Below the pieces are notes generated by a model, which searched no databases, was not told where the DNA came from, and saw nothing but the letters and a program-made list of their open reading frames with translations. A stretch of DNA of 45,593 bases from positions 1 through 45,593 of the IMG/VR virus record IMGVR_UViG_3300048785_000055; one strand, written 5' to 3'. The position numbers and the translations under genes are program-made. Positions 21,743 to 29,546 of the stretch are shown here, one piece after another. The stretch's first letter is position 1, and each line of letters opens with the position of its first letter. Source of the DNA: a virus.

Positions 21743-22185
21743 CCGGCCCGCATGATGTTGCCGACGCCATGTTTCTTCGCGGCCTCGCGTATCGCGCGCT
21801 TGCCTTCCTTGGTGCCGACGAAATCGGCGGCGCGGTTGAGTTCGCCGGTCGTCAGTTCGACCTTGTGGTCGCCGGCAGTTATTGTCATCTTCGTGTCGTC
21901 GTATTTGCCAGCCGCGCGTTTGATTGCTGCCTGACCGAGCGGCGTGTCTGACAACATGCCGAGCGCGTGCATATAAGTCTCGACGATTGCCTCTTGCTCG
22001 CGGCGAGCATCGGTGTCTTGCTTGCGCATACGGATGATTGTGCGCAAGGCTCGAATGTCATAGCCGTTGCCTTTGGCTTCGGCGTAGACCTCACGAATGT
22101 CAGATGCGGTCTCAGATTTTTCAGCTTCAAGTCGCTCAATCCGTTCGACTATCGACTTGAGCTGATCCTTGGCGAGAATTGTCAT
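21739..22185 (-). CDS. GapR/DUF2312-like protein with C-terminal extension
   Basis: A 148-residue protein. Residues 3-80 (KDQLKSIVERIERLEAEKSE, then AEAKGNGYDIRALRTIIRMRK) match DUF2312/GapR, which in Caulobacter binds overtwisted AT-rich DNA and aids replication and transcription. About 60 extra residues follow (AAIKRAAGKYDDTKMTITAG, then EAAKKHGVGNIM) that GapR lacks. ATG 22185 has GGGAG 7 bases upstream; a longer frame to 22275 is not needed. It may organise phage DNA topology. Confidence 0.75.
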   Translation of the reverse strand: MTILAKDQLKSIVERIERLEAEKSETASDIREVYAEAKGNGYDIRALRTIIRMRKQDTDARREQEAIVETYMHALGMLSDTPLGQAAIKRAAGKYDDTKMTITAGDHKVELTTGELNRAADFVGTKEGKRAIREAAKKHGVGNIMRAG

Positions 22186-22201
22186 GCAACGGCTCCCGTG
22201 G

Positions 22202-22399
22202 TTAGTGTGTTCGATTGCTATTCTGCGGCACAACAGCGAACGCCAAGCCGGTTTCCTTCGCGTGCGTGAGTACATCGCGGATGATGATCGACAACAAGAG
22301 CGGCGGCGGACAGTGGACGAGTTGCGCCTGCTCCATCAGAAGCGGCATTGTCTCGTCATCGACGGAGACACGGAAATGGGTGATGGCTTCGTTTGGCAT
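22202..22399 (-). CDS. hypothetical protein next to the repressor
   Basis: A 65-residue protein: HFRVSVDDETMPLLMEQAQLV, then PPLLLSIIIRDVLTHAKE. The short beta-strand followed by two helices recalls ribbon-helix-helix or small antirepressor-like proteins, but the match is weak. It lies 3 bases after the XRE repressor stop and probably shares its transcript. Confidence 0.5.
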   Translation of the reverse strand: MPNEAITHFRVSVDDETMPLLMEQAQLVHCPPPLLLSIIIRDVLTHAKETGLAFAVVPQNSNRTH

Positions 22400-22402
22400 A
22401 CC

Positions 22403-22603
22403 TTATTCCGCGCGCGCTAACCGTTTCAGCGAGATTTTAAGCGCGTCGCTGATCTTGATTATGTTCCTAAAGCTAGGCTCCCGAACGACCCCTGTCTCGA
22501 TCTGAGACAGTAAGGCATTGGAAATACCCGTCTTTTTCTCCAATTCGCGGAGCGTCAACCCGCTGCATTCGCGGGCATAGGCGATGGCTTCATGAAGTTT
22601 CAT
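22403..22603 (-). CDS. XRE/Cro-C1 family repressor
   Basis: A 66-residue helix-turn-helix protein (LTLRELEKKTGISNALLSQIETG) with the full XRE domain and little else. It is encoded opposite the recombination operon. No ribosome site precedes ATG 22603. The predicted start of transcription from its promoter (-10 at 22612-22617) falls close to the ATG, so the mRNA may be leaderless, as for lambda cI from PRM. It probably controls the divergent switch. Confidence 0.8.
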   Translation of the reverse strand: MKLHEAIAYARECSGLTLRELEKKTGISNALLSQIETGVVREPSFRNIIKISDALKISLKRLARAE

Positions 22604-22611
22604 TAAAAAAT

Positions 22612-22652
22612 TGGATAATGGGTATTGACAGACTTGTCAAGCCTGCTAAATA
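22612..22652. promoter_or_regulatory. divergent promoters sharing one palindromic operator
   Basis: The palindrome TTGACA-gact-TGTCAA (22625-22640) gives a -35 box to both strands. Rightward: TTGACA, 16 bases, TAAATA (22647-22652). Leftward: TTGACA, 17 bases, TATCCA (22617-22612). A repressor bound to the palindrome would cover both -35 boxes. A close copy lies at 30246-30260. Confidence 0.65.
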
Positions 22653-22687
22653 GACTTTGCAGATATTAAACCCTAATGGGGGAGACG

Positions 22688-23539
22688 ATGAACAAAACAG
22701 CACTGGCCGAGCGCGGCCACAATCAACCGCCAGACTACGCGCAGGAAGTCACTGATCGTATGGCGGCCGACTATGCCGAAATGGCGAGCACCGCCACGTC
22801 GCTGCTCGAGAAGGCGCGCGGGCTGCCGGAAACAATCGACAGCGAGGAAACGCTGCACGTTTTCTCCGAACAGATCGTCGACATGCGAGACACCGCAGCG
22901 CGCGCGGAGTCCACTCGCAAGGCGGAAAAAGAGCCGTACTACCGCGCCGGTCAGGCGGTCGACGGATTTTTTAATACGTTGGGCGAGCGGCTTGAAAAGG
23001 GCATGGCTGTTTTAAGCAAGCGCGTGACGGAATACAAAAACAAGATACTTGCCGAAGAACGCGAGCGTCGCCGTCTTGAAGCCGAGGCTACCGCGCGCGT
23101 CGAACGCGAAAAGGCGATTGCTGCTGCCAAGGCCGCAGCAGCGGCCGAAGAAGTTCGGCTCGCTGCCGATCGCGCCCGCAAGGCTGAAAACATCGAGCAG
23201 AAAGCGGCGCTCGCTGCCGTTGCCGAAGCTGCGGCCGCGGACGCCAACGCAAGCGCCTCGATAGCGGCTGACGCTGCCGAGGCCGCGCATATCGAAACGC
23301 TACGCAAGCCGGCTGAAATGGCGCGCTCTCGTTTCGATGGCGGCCGTCTAGTGACGATGAAGCAAGTCGGCTTTGTCGAAATCACCGATAAGATGGCGCT
23401 CGACCCAGCCGCGCTGTGGCCGTTCATTAAGGACGAGGCGGCGCTGGTGGCGCTGCGTGCGTGGGCCAAGACGTCTAATTATAAAAAGCCAATGGCCGGT
23501 GCCATCGTCGAATTGCGTGACGAGGCGGTGGTGCGATGA
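22688..23539 (+). CDS. Ala/Glu-rich coiled-coil early protein
   Basis: A 283-residue protein. The N-terminus MNKTALAERGHNQPPDY is a recurrent start in alphaproteobacterial phages. A long coiled coil follows (about residues 100-215, including ILAEERERRRLEAEATARVER and many AAA and KAE runs). The C-terminal part (RFDGGRLVTMKQVGFVEITDK, then ALWPFIKDEAALVALRAWAK) is globular and resembles a domain I recall just upstream of ERF genes. It is the first gene of the rightward operon and couples to ERF by an ATGA overlap. Its role is unknown. Confidence 0.7.
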   Translation: MNKTALAERGHNQPPDYAQEVTDRMAADYAEMASTATSLLEKARGLPETIDSEETLHVFSEQIVDMRDTAARAESTRKAEKEPYYRAGQAVDGFFNTLGERLEKGMAVLSKRVTEYKNKILAEERERRRLEAEATARVEREKAIAAAKAAAAAEEVRLAADRARKAENIEQKAALAAVAEAAAADANASASIAADAAEAAHIETLRKPAEMARSRFDGGRLVTMKQVGFVEITDKMALDPAALWPFIKDEAALVALRAWAKTSNYKKPMAGAIVELRDEAVVR

Positions 23540-24306
23540 AAAGCAAAAAAGCAAAGAAGCCGCAGAGCCGTGCGCTCGCCGTCCACAAGCCGCAGTTGCC
23601 AGCGGTGCCAAAGACCATCCTCGAAGTGATCGCGGATGCAGCGCGCGACCCTAAGGTCGACGTGCAGAAGCTGCAGCAGCTGCTCAACATGCGGCGCGCC
23701 GAGCAGGACCGCGAGGCCGAGATCATCTTCAACGCTGCGCTCGGCGAAGCGCAGAAAGAGATCGTTCCGGTTAAGAAGGGCTCGGTCGGCGACAAGAGCA
23801 AACCCTACGCTTCGCTCGAGCAGGTCAGCCGGGCGATCGACCCTACGCTGCGTAACCACGGATTCTCGTTGTCCTACGGCATGGCCGACTCGCCGATCGC
23901 CGCGCACTATCGAATCACCGCGAAGCTATCGCTCGGCGCGTGGAGCCGGGATTACTTTATCGACTTGGCTGTCGATGATGTCGGGCCCAAAGGCGAACGC
24001 AACAAGACCGCGGTGCAGGGCGCGGGTTCTACGATCTCCTACGGGCGCCGCTACTTGAAGCTGATGATCTTCGACGTGACGCTCACGAACGAAGACAATG
24101 ACGGGGCCGGCAATGGTGCGCTGATCACTCCAGATCAGATCAATGAACTGATTGAGCTCGCCGATGCGGCTGGCGCCGATAAGCGCGGATTCTGCGAATT
24201 TCTTGGCGTTGAAAGCTTCGCCAATATCCCAGCCAAGAGGTATCCAGAGGCCAAGATCGCGCTACGCAGCTATAAGGCCGGCAGAAAGGCCGCGGCAGTA
24301 GCATGA
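23536..24306 (+). CDS. erf: ERF family single-strand annealing protein
   Basis: A 256-residue protein with the ERF pattern: FNAALGEAQKEIVPVKKG, then KPYASLEQVSRAIDPTLRNHGFSLSYG and GAGSTISYGRRYLKLMIFDV. ERF proteins anneal complementary single strands in phage recombination, genome circularisation and repair. It is coupled on both sides by ATGA overlaps: to the coiled-coil gene upstream and the exonuclease gene downstream. The pairing with YqaJ makes a Red-like recombination module. Confidence 0.88.
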   Translation: MKSKKAKKPQSRALAVHKPQLPAVPKTILEVIADAARDPKVDVQKLQQLLNMRRAEQDREAEIIFNAALGEAQKEIVPVKKGSVGDKSKPYASLEQVSRAIDPTLRNHGFSLSYGMADSPIAAHYRITAKLSLGAWSRDYFIDLAVDDVGPKGERNKTAVQGAGSTISYGRRYLKLMIFDVTLTNEDNDGAGNGALITPDQINELIELADAAGADKRGFCEFLGVESFANIPAKRYPEAKIALRSYKAGRKAAAVA

Positions 24307-24911
24307 TAGAAATCTTCGACGTTGAGCAGGGATCGGACGAATGGTTTCGCTTACGGCTGGGAGTTCCCACAGCGTCGAATTTCGCCACTATCATGGCTTT
24401 CGGCCGTGGTGGTGGCGAATCTAAAACGCGCGACAAGCTGATGAAGCAACTCGCTGGCGAACTGCTCACCGAGGAGATCGCCGAAGGTTTTAGCAATGCC
24501 GCGATGGACCGTGGCAAGGTGATGGAAGACGAGGCTCGCAAGTTGTATGCCTTCACCCGCCAGGTCGAGCCCAAACGTGTCGGCTTCGTCAAGAACGGCA
24601 TTATGGGATGCAGTCCCGACTCGCTGATCGGCGACGATGGCGCGCTCGAGATCAAGACCCAGGCACCTCACCTGCTGATCGACACGCTGACCAAAGGTAT
24701 ATTCCCGCCGGAGCATAAAGCACAATGTCAGGGAACGCTGCTCGTGACCGAGCGTAAGTGGATTGACCTGATGGTCTACTACCGTGGCATGCCGCCGTTC
24801 ATCATCCGAGAAAAACGTGATGAGGAATATATTCGAGATCTCCAGAACGCGGTCACTGTATTCGAGTTTGACATGCGCAAACTGGTGTCACGGATTCGGG
24901 CGATGCAATGA
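24303..24911 (+). CDS. YqaJ-type viral recombinase exonuclease
   Basis: A 202-residue protein with the lambda-exonuclease-like YqaJ fold: QGSDEWFRLRLGVPTASNF, then GCSPDSLIGDDGALEIKTQ (acidic catalytic residues, with ExK) and HKAQCQGTLLVTERKW. Such enzymes resect double-strand ends so that ERF can anneal strands. Overlap with the ERF gene (ATGA) makes co-translation likely. Confidence 0.88.
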   Translation: MIEIFDVEQGSDEWFRLRLGVPTASNFATIMAFGRGGGESKTRDKLMKQLAGELLTEEIAEGFSNAAMDRGKVMEDEARKLYAFTRQVEPKRVGFVKNGIMGCSPDSLIGDDGALEIKTQAPHLLIDTLTKGIFPPEHKAQCQGTLLVTERKWIDLMVYYRGMPPFIIREKRDEEYIRDLQNAVTVFEFDMRKLVSRIRAMQ

Positions 24912-25315
24912 GCCGGTATTTCATCAACATCAAATCTACCGCCGATCGAGAACGCGCCCGCAAAGTGCTCGATGCGGCACCGTTCGGATCTCGCTTTGAG
25001 ATAAAAGCCGCAAAGCGCTCGCTACCGCAGAATGACAAGATGTGGGCAATGCTGACCGAGATTGCGCAGCAATTGCCGTGGCACGGCCACAAGATCAGGC
25101 CGGATGACTGGAAGCTCCTTTTTCTCAACTCACTAAAGCGCGAATTGTGCATGATGCCAAATCTCGACAATACCGGATTTGTGAATATCAATCAGTCATC
25201 GTCAGATCTAACCAAATCGGAAATGAGCGATTTGATTGAGCTAATGCACGAGTTCGGGGCACGGCATGACATAAAATTTTCGGACGATGCGAGGTCCAAT
25301 GAGCCGCCTATCTGA
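24908..25315 (+). CDS. ninB: NinB-like recombination protein
   Basis: A 135-residue protein matching NinB: RSLPQNDKMWAMLTEIAQQL, then PDDWKLLFLNSLKRELCMMPNLD and SSSDLTKSEMSDLIELMHEFGA. NinB (lambda Orf) helps load annealing proteins on single-stranded DNA. It overlaps the exonuclease stop (ATGA) and the next gene by 17 bases. Together with RusA it completes a recombination set. Confidence 0.85.
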   Translation: MSRYFINIKSTADRERARKVLDAAPFGSRFEIKAAKRSLPQNDKMWAMLTEIAQQLPWHGHKIRPDDWKLLFLNSLKRELCMMPNLDNTGFVNINQSSSDLTKSEMSDLIELMHEFGARHDIKFSDDARSNEPPI

Positions 25316-25625
25316 ATCGCTTTCACCAGGACCTTACGGCGCTCTGCCGGGGTTCAAGGAGCCGTCAACGTCACGCGATGCTGCGCTCGCCATGCGCGGG
25401 GAGGCGGCAAATCTGCGCGTGCTGGTTCTCGCGGCGATCTCTGCCGCCGGCCCGGAGGGGCTTTCACCTGATGAAGTGGCTGCAAAGCTTAACCGTTCCG
25501 TGCTGGCATGTAGACCAAGACTAACCGAGCTCGGCCCTCGACATCTCGACAAGATCGAGAAGACAGGAAAGCGCCGCACCAATTTGTCGGGCATGGGTGC
25601 CGCCGTGTGGAGAGAGAAACTATGA
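25299..25625 (+). CDS. winged-helix-like DNA-binding protein
   Basis: A 108-residue protein. ATG 25299 was chosen (GAGG upstream). The core LRVLVLAAISAAGPEGLSPDEVAAKLNRS, then RPRLTELGPRHLDKIEKTGKRR is a winged helix-turn-helix. This type occurs in early phage operons, often as a small regulator. The start lies inside the NinB gene, and the stop overlaps the next start. Confidence 0.6.
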   Translation: MSRLSESLSPGPYGALPGFKEPSTSRDAALAMRGEAANLRVLVLAAISAAGPEGLSPDEVAAKLNRSVLACRPRLTELGPRHLDKIEKTGKRRTNLSGMGAAVWREKL

Positions 25626-25918
25626 AAATGTTCGAGCGCATCGTGATTCCTACAATTCTCGATCCTATCCCGAGATCCTTCCGCGCCTGCTTGGGTCATA
25701 TCGTTCTGAACCAGCGCGAGATAGACGCCTGCCGGCGCAACTCCGAAGATGATCGAGATACTATCGAGGAAATCATGGACATCGTACAGGCCGAAGACAT
25801 GGCTGACGCCAACCGAACCTTCATCTTCAAGCCGCGCAAGGTAAACAGCAAGACTCCGAAGATCGGGCCTTCGGTGCGTTTAAGTATGTTAAACGTCATT
25901 TATCGGAAAACGCCATGA
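25622..25918 (+). CDS. hypothetical protein
   Basis: A 98-residue protein. ATG 25622 overlaps the previous stop (ATGA). It has ERIVIPTILDPIPRSFRACLG, then a charged helix (DRDTIEEIMDIVQAEDMAD), and a basic tail (KPRKVNSKTPKIG). No domain is recognised. It is part of the coupled recombination-operon tail. Confidence 0.5.
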   Translation: MKMFERIVIPTILDPIPRSFRACLGHIVLNQREIDACRRNSEDDRDTIEEIMDIVQAEDMADANRTFIFKPRKVNSKTPKIGPSVRLSMLNVIYRKTP

Positions 25919-26064
25919 AACAGTCGACTCCAAAACTGGATGCGTTGCGTTTGATGCGAGAACAGAATTATAAGCGCACCCATCCGCCGCGCAAGTCGGT
26001 TGCGGCGCTCAAGGAATCCATCGCTGCCATCCCCGCGAAGAAAAGAAAGAAAGAGAAACCATGA
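25915..26064 (+). CDS. very small basic protein
   Basis: A 49-residue frame from ATG 25915 (ATGA overlap upstream) to a TGA that overlaps the next ATG. The chain is basic, ending AKKRKKEKP. Both overlaps support that it is translated. Nucleic-acid binding is possible. Confidence 0.5.
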   Translation: MKQSTPKLDALRLMREQNYKRTHPPRKSVAALKESIAAIPAKKRKKEKP

Positions 26065-26354
26065 TCAACAAAGTAAGCATGATTTTTTCGATCGTTGCGA
26101 TTGGTTTGTCTCTTTTATCGCTCTCGACATTGAGATCCCGCGCCGAGACATTCACCCTAGACACGCGCGTCGTGAGCGTCCCGGTTTGCCGCGATTCCTT
26201 CAAAGGGTTGCCGCGCCTCGCTAAGCGGTTGGGCGTCAAGCCTGGTAGCACCGGCGGCGAGATGGTCTTGCACACTTGCAAGAACGGAGACTACAGCCTC
26301 GTCCGGCTTATCGACGCGTTGCTCGACCGGATGGATAGGAGCGCCAAGCCGTGA
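26061..26354 (+). CDS. small exported or membrane protein
   Basis: A 97-residue protein with an N-terminal membrane or signal segment (SMIFSIVAIGLSLLSLSTL, then RAETFTL). The rest has two Cys residues (VPVCRDS and LHTCKNG) that could form a disulphide in the periplasm. It couples by ATGA upstream and GTGA downstream. The function is unknown. Confidence 0.55.
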   Translation: MINKVSMIFSIVAIGLSLLSLSTLRSRAETFTLDTRVVSVPVCRDSFKGLPRLAKRLGVKPGSTGGEMVLHTCKNGDYSLVRLIDALLDRMDRSAKP

Positions 26355-26563
26355 GCGTCCGCGCCGACGCGCTCGCCAACGTCGATCATGAATGGTGCCG
26401 GGCGCGCGACATTCACAAGCGTAGCGGCATGTGGAGCGCACGCAGCTTCCGCGACGCACTAGATTTATTGTCAGTGGACGGGACGTTAGAACAGCGAACC
26501 ATTCCGTGTCCGCAGGGTCGCCGCATGCATGAGTATCGCCTGCCGCAGAAAGTAACAGCATGA
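26351..26563 (+). CDS. small winged-helix-like protein
   Basis: A 70-residue protein from GTG 26351 (GTGA overlap). It reads DHEWCRARDIHKRSGMWSARSFRDALDLLSVDGTLEQRTIP, a short winged-helix pattern in which GTLEQR would start the wing, ending RRMHEYRL. It may be a small regulator of the early operon. Confidence 0.5.
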   Translation: MSVRADALANVDHEWCRARDIHKRSGMWSARSFRDALDLLSVDGTLEQRTIPCPQGRRMHEYRLPQKVTA

Positions 26564-26826
26564 TGACCTACCGCGCCGTGTTCTCGGATGGTCATATATT
26601 GACCGACTCCACCAAGGTCGCCATGTGCGTCGCCCGTTCCTTTGGATCAAAGCCGTCATTCGCGTGGCGCGGCGTCATGAAGCGATCCAACGGAACTCTC
26701 TTTGAGGCTTCCGGGTTCTGCGCCAACGAGCTGAACGCGCAGCAGAACCTCAAACGCTTTCGGCGCGACATCAAACCGCGGGAGCCGTCGTTCACAGAGA
26801 TCGTGCCAGCGGAGGCGATGCCATGA
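26560..26826 (+). CDS. hypothetical protein
   Basis: An 88-residue protein opening MMTYRAVFSDGHILTDSTK, with a helix and a basic segment (NLKRFRRDIKPREPSF). It overlaps both neighbours by ATGA. No family is recognised. Confidence 0.5.
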   Translation: MMTYRAVFSDGHILTDSTKVAMCVARSFGSKPSFAWRGVMKRSNGTLFEASGFCANELNAQQNLKRFRRDIKPREPSFTEIVPAEAMP

Positions 26827-26954
26827 TGAGGTTCCCCGTGCAAGATTTTCTCCTAAAGGTTTCCGAGTATGCGATCTATGGAAGCTTCGCTGCTTTTGTT
26901 ATCGCCATGATCCTCGCCATCGCGGTGTTGATCGTAGCGAGGGGGCGCTGGTGA
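26823..26954 (+). CDS. tiny membrane protein
   Basis: A 43-residue frame from ATG 26823 with one clear membrane span (SFAAFVIAMILAIAVLIVA) and a short RGRW tail. It is joined by ATGA upstream and GTGA downstream, which supports translation. Its role is unknown. Confidence 0.5.
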   Translation: MMRFPVQDFLLKVSEYAIYGSFAAFVIAMILAIAVLIVARGRW

Positions 26955-27313
26955 GCCGACAACCATTTGGCTCGTTACTGAATAAGAAATTGAGTCGATC
27001 CAAGCGGGAGCAAAAACACTTCCCCTCATACTTGAATTTGATCCGACAATGCCCTTGCTTAATCTGCGGTCAACAGGCCGAAGCTGCGCATGTCAGAATG
27101 TCGTCGTCAAAATACGCAAAGACGAATGGACGCAATGATAAGTGGGTTGTCCCGCTATGTCCTGGACACCACCGCCTCTATCCGAACGCGCAGCATAATT
27201 CTGGCGAACAATCGTGGTGGGATGCGATGTGTATCGATCCGCTCGAAATCGCGTTGCATCTTTGGACCCGTCGCGATGACTTAGAAGCCATGCAGGCCCT
27301 ATGCCGTCAATAG
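26951..27313 (+). CDS. DUF968/HNH-like nuclease
   Basis: A 120-residue protein with CPCLICGQQAEAAHVRMSSS, then GRNDKWVVPLCPGHHRLYPNAQH and SWWDAMCIDPLEIALHLW. This CxxC...AH...PLCPxHH pattern is the DUF968/HNH nuclease type common at the end of phage recombination operons. It probably cuts DNA or recombination intermediates. GTG 26951 overlaps the previous stop. The next gene is convergent. Confidence 0.75.
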   Translation: MSRQPFGSLLNKKLSRSKREQKHFPSYLNLIRQCPCLICGQQAEAAHVRMSSSKYAKTNGRNDKWVVPLCPGHHRLYPNAQHNSGEQSWWDAMCIDPLEIALHLWTRRDDLEAMQALCRQ

Positions 27314-27333
27314 CATCGCGGGCCTATTTTGTT

Positions 27334-27548
27334 TCAGGGACTAGATCGAGAATACGCCATGCGGCGCGGCGGACTTGTGATGCAGTTTAGGGCGTGGCAG
27401 GTTAAATCCTCTTTGCCCTTATAGATCACGAAGTCATAGAGGCCATCCGACCGCTTAACTAACGACAGGTCAGGGTCGCCCCCGTCATAGTCCGACTTTT
27501 CGGCTAGAATGCACTCTGGCGGATGATGCGGGCTGCCTTCATTTTTCC
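27334..27548 (-). pseudogene. 3' part of a phage gene split by the transposon
   Basis: On the minus strand the frame reads EGSPHHPPECILAEKSDYD, then DGLYDFVIYKGKEDLTC and ends RRMAYSRSSP. It has no usable start and begins at the 8-bp target duplication. Its 5' part is at 29873-29932. Joined, they give an 88-residue protein with one target copy counted. The function is unknown. Confidence 0.75.
27541..27548. repeat. left 8-bp target site duplication
   Basis: ATTTTTCC directly abuts the left terminal repeat. The identical 8 bases follow the right end at 29873-29880. Eight-base duplications are typical of IS1595-family insertion. Confidence 0.9.
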
Positions 27549-27574
27549 GGCGATGTTACACTTGACATACCTGG
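27549..27574 (+). repeat. left terminal inverted repeat of IS1595-like element
   Basis: Starts GGCGATGTTACACTTGACAT and matches the right end (29847-29872, reversed) at 22 of 26 positions. It also contains TTGACAT, which may serve as a -35 box for outward or inward promoters. Confidence 0.88.
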
Positions 27575-27611
27575 TTTAGGAGCCTATGACATTAGCCATT
27601 GGAGATAACCC

Positions 27612-28517
27612 ATGGCTAACTCAGTACTTTCCGCACCACAGTTTCAGACCGAAAAGGCCGCTTTCGCCTATGTCGAGGCTGCCCTGTGGCCTAATGGCCC
27701 GGTCTGCCCGCATTGTGAGGAAACTGAGCGTCTAGGCCGTCTAAACGGCAAAACGACCCGTGCGGGCCTTTTCAAGTGCTACGCCTGCAAAAAGCCCTTC
27801 ACGGTCCGAATGGGCACCATTTTCGAGGATAGCCACCTAGGTTTGCACCTGTGGCTTCAGGTCATTCACCTGTTCTGCGCTAGCAAGAAAGGCATCTCGA
27901 CCCGTCAAATCCAGCGCATGCTCGATTGCAGTATGAAAACCGCATGGTTCCTCGGCCACCGTATTCGCGGCGCAATGGCCCCCGACGGAGACGTTGGCCC
28001 GCTGGGCGGCCTCGGTAAGACCGTTGAAGCCGATGAAACCGAACTCGCCAAGTCCCGCAAGACTAAGCGCCCCATTGGTCATCGTCGTGGCGATAACCCG
28101 GTAGTTTTGAGCCTTGTCGAGCGTGGCGGCAATATTCGGTCTGTAACGCTGGACCACAACGGCGTTACGAAGCATCTGCGCAGCATGCTTCATAAAGATA
28201 GCCGCCTCGTTACTGACAAGGCCCCGCACTACCTGCATGCCCCTGTGGCCAGTCACGAAAGCGTCGATCATTCTAAGGGCGAGTACGTTCGCGGCGACGT
28301 TTATACGAACACACTCGAAGGATTTTTCAGCGTCCTAAAGCGCGGGTTGGTTGGCATTTATCAGCACGTCGATCAGAAGCACTTGGACAAGTATTTGGCT
28401 GAATTTGATTTTAGGCAGAACACTCGCGCCCGCTTAGGCGTTAATGACGTGCAGCGTACGGTATTGGCCGTGCAGGGCATGAAAGGAAAGCGGCTCTACT
28501 ATAGGCAACCAGCGTGA
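27612..28517 (+). CDS. ISXO2-like (IS1595 family) transposase
   Basis: A 301-residue transposase. The N-terminal zinc ribbon is CPHCEETERLGRLNGK with FKCYACKKPFTVRMGT; a helix-turn-helix-like region (ISTRQIQRMLDCSMKTAWF) follows. The ISXO2 catalytic domain has the acidic residues in VEADETE and VTDKAPHY and the YTNTLEGFFSVLKRG region. This zinc-ribbon and DDE-type arrangement is that of the IS1595 family. GGAG lies 8 bases before ATG 27612. The gene appears intact. Confidence 0.9.
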   Translation: MANSVLSAPQFQTEKAAFAYVEAALWPNGPVCPHCEETERLGRLNGKTTRAGLFKCYACKKPFTVRMGTIFEDSHLGLHLWLQVIHLFCASKKGISTRQIQRMLDCSMKTAWFLGHRIRGAMAPDGDVGPLGGLGKTVEADETELAKSRKTKRPIGHRRGDNPVVLSLVERGGNIRSVTLDHNGVTKHLRSMLHKDSRLVTDKAPHYLHAPVASHESVDHSKGEYVRGDVYTNTLEGFFSVLKRGLVGIYQHVDQKHLDKYLAEFDFRQNTRARLGVNDVQRTVLAVQGMKGKRLYYRQPA

Positions 28518-28519
28518 GG

Positions 28520-28542
28520 GAGTATCCCGCATACCGGGACTC
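28520..28542 (+). other. hairpin between transposase and antitoxin genes
   Basis: GAG and TCCCG pair with CGGGA and CTC (8 bp with a 2-base bulge, 5-base loop), directly after the transposase stop. No T-run follows, so it may limit read-through or stabilise RNA ends rather than terminate strongly. Confidence 0.4.
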
Positions 28543-28577
28543 GGATAGCATGGCTTACGCCACGGCGGAGATTGCCC

Positions 28578-29102
28578 ATGGACTTTGATAAAACGAAGTT
28601 CAAACGGCTTGTCCATTACGTCGCATGGAAAGCGGGAACGCACGATTGGTTTGGTGCTGTAAAACTCAATAAGGTTTTATGGTTCGCGGACGCTCGCGTT
28701 TACATGCTTACTGGCATGCCGATCACTGGCGAAAGCTACACACGCGGCAAGTTTGGCCCGGTCCCTCGTCATATTGGAGCCGCCGAAAGCGAGCTAGTTC
28801 GAGAGGGTGATATTAAGATAACAAAGGAAGGTAAGCTCACGCGAATTGTCGCACTGGCACCCGCAAAACCAAATTGGTTTTCATCCGATGAGCTTTTGTC
28901 GATCGACTATTGGATAAAGCACGTCGATGAGGAACATACCGCAGTTTCGATCAGCGATAAATCACACGACTACGTTTGGGAAATTGCGAAAATGGGCGAG
29001 GAATTACCGCTCTACGCATATCGCGTTGCGCGTATTCAAGAGCCACGCGATGACGAAATTGAACGACTTAAGAAACGGGCAAAGGAATTGGGGCTTGCTT
29101 AG
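28578..29102 (+). CDS. DUF4065/Panacea-domain (SocA-like) antitoxin
   Basis: A 174-residue protein with the Panacea/DUF4065 pattern: KLNKVLWFADARVYMLTGMPI, then YTRGKFGPVPRHIGAAESELV. The GP(V) turn is typical of this domain. In PanAT systems a Panacea protein neutralises diverse toxins encoded beside it. ATG 28578 has GGAG 7 bases upstream. The stop overlaps the next start by one base, as in toxin-antitoxin pairs. Confidence 0.8.
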   Translation: MDFDKTKFKRLVHYVAWKAGTHDWFGAVKLNKVLWFADARVYMLTGMPITGESYTRGKFGPVPRHIGAAESELVREGDIKITKEGKLTRIVALAPAKPNWFSSDELLSIDYWIKHVDEEHTAVSISDKSHDYVWEIAKMGEELPLYAYRVARIQEPRDDEIERLKKRAKELGLA

Positions 29103-29404
29103 TGAGCGATTTATTCGGTCGCAATATTCGGTATGAAGACAGAGCGGTCGAAGAGATTCAAAAAGCGAAAGATGACTGGGACAGCATCGAGGATATTATA
29201 AACGCGCTTGAATGGGGCTTGATGCACGACCCAAACCTAGGGCCATTGTTGAACGAAAGAGGCTTACGTGGTTTTGTCTTTCCTGGTGCTCGTTCGCGCA
29301 ATGAACCGGATATTGATGTGCTCTATGAGTATGATGACGCGGATATAACTATTCATGATCTAAACTTTCGACAGGCGAGATCACACTATGCAGGCCAAGC
29401 GTAA
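29102..29404 (+). CDS. RelE/ParE-like toxin candidate
   Basis: A 100-residue protein opening MSDLFGRNIRYEDRAVEEIQKAKDDW and ending IDVLYEYDDADITIHDLNFRQA. The final beta-hairpin resembles RelE/ParE-superfamily toxins, though the middle is unusual. GTG 29102 shares one base with the antitoxin stop, so the two are co-translated. The pairing with a Panacea antitoxin supports a toxin role. The target is unknown. Confidence 0.55.
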   Translation: MSDLFGRNIRYEDRAVEEIQKAKDDWDSIEDIINALEWGLMHDPNLGPLLNERGLRGFVFPGARSRNEPDIDVLYEYDDADITIHDLNFRQARSHYAGQA

Positions 29405-29546
29405 GCCGAAATTGACCGATGCCGAACGCCACAAGCGTTTCGTAGAAATGGCCCGGCAGGTCGGGGCCTCGGATGACCCAAAGGCTTTCGACAAAGCCTT
29501 TAAGAGCATCACACGCTCGCCCAAATCGAAAGAGGCGAAACGGTGA
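29388..29546 (+). CDS. small basic transposon-borne protein
   Basis: A 52-residue frame, KPKLTDAERHKRFVEMARQVG, then PKAFDKAFKSITRS. I recall near-identical small proteins beside transposases of alphaproteobacterial IS elements. It overlaps the end of the toxin gene by 17 bases and its stop overlaps the next start (GTGA). Confidence 0.55.
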   Translation: MQAKRKPKLTDAERHKRFVEMARQVGASDDPKAFDKAFKSITRSPKSKEAKR

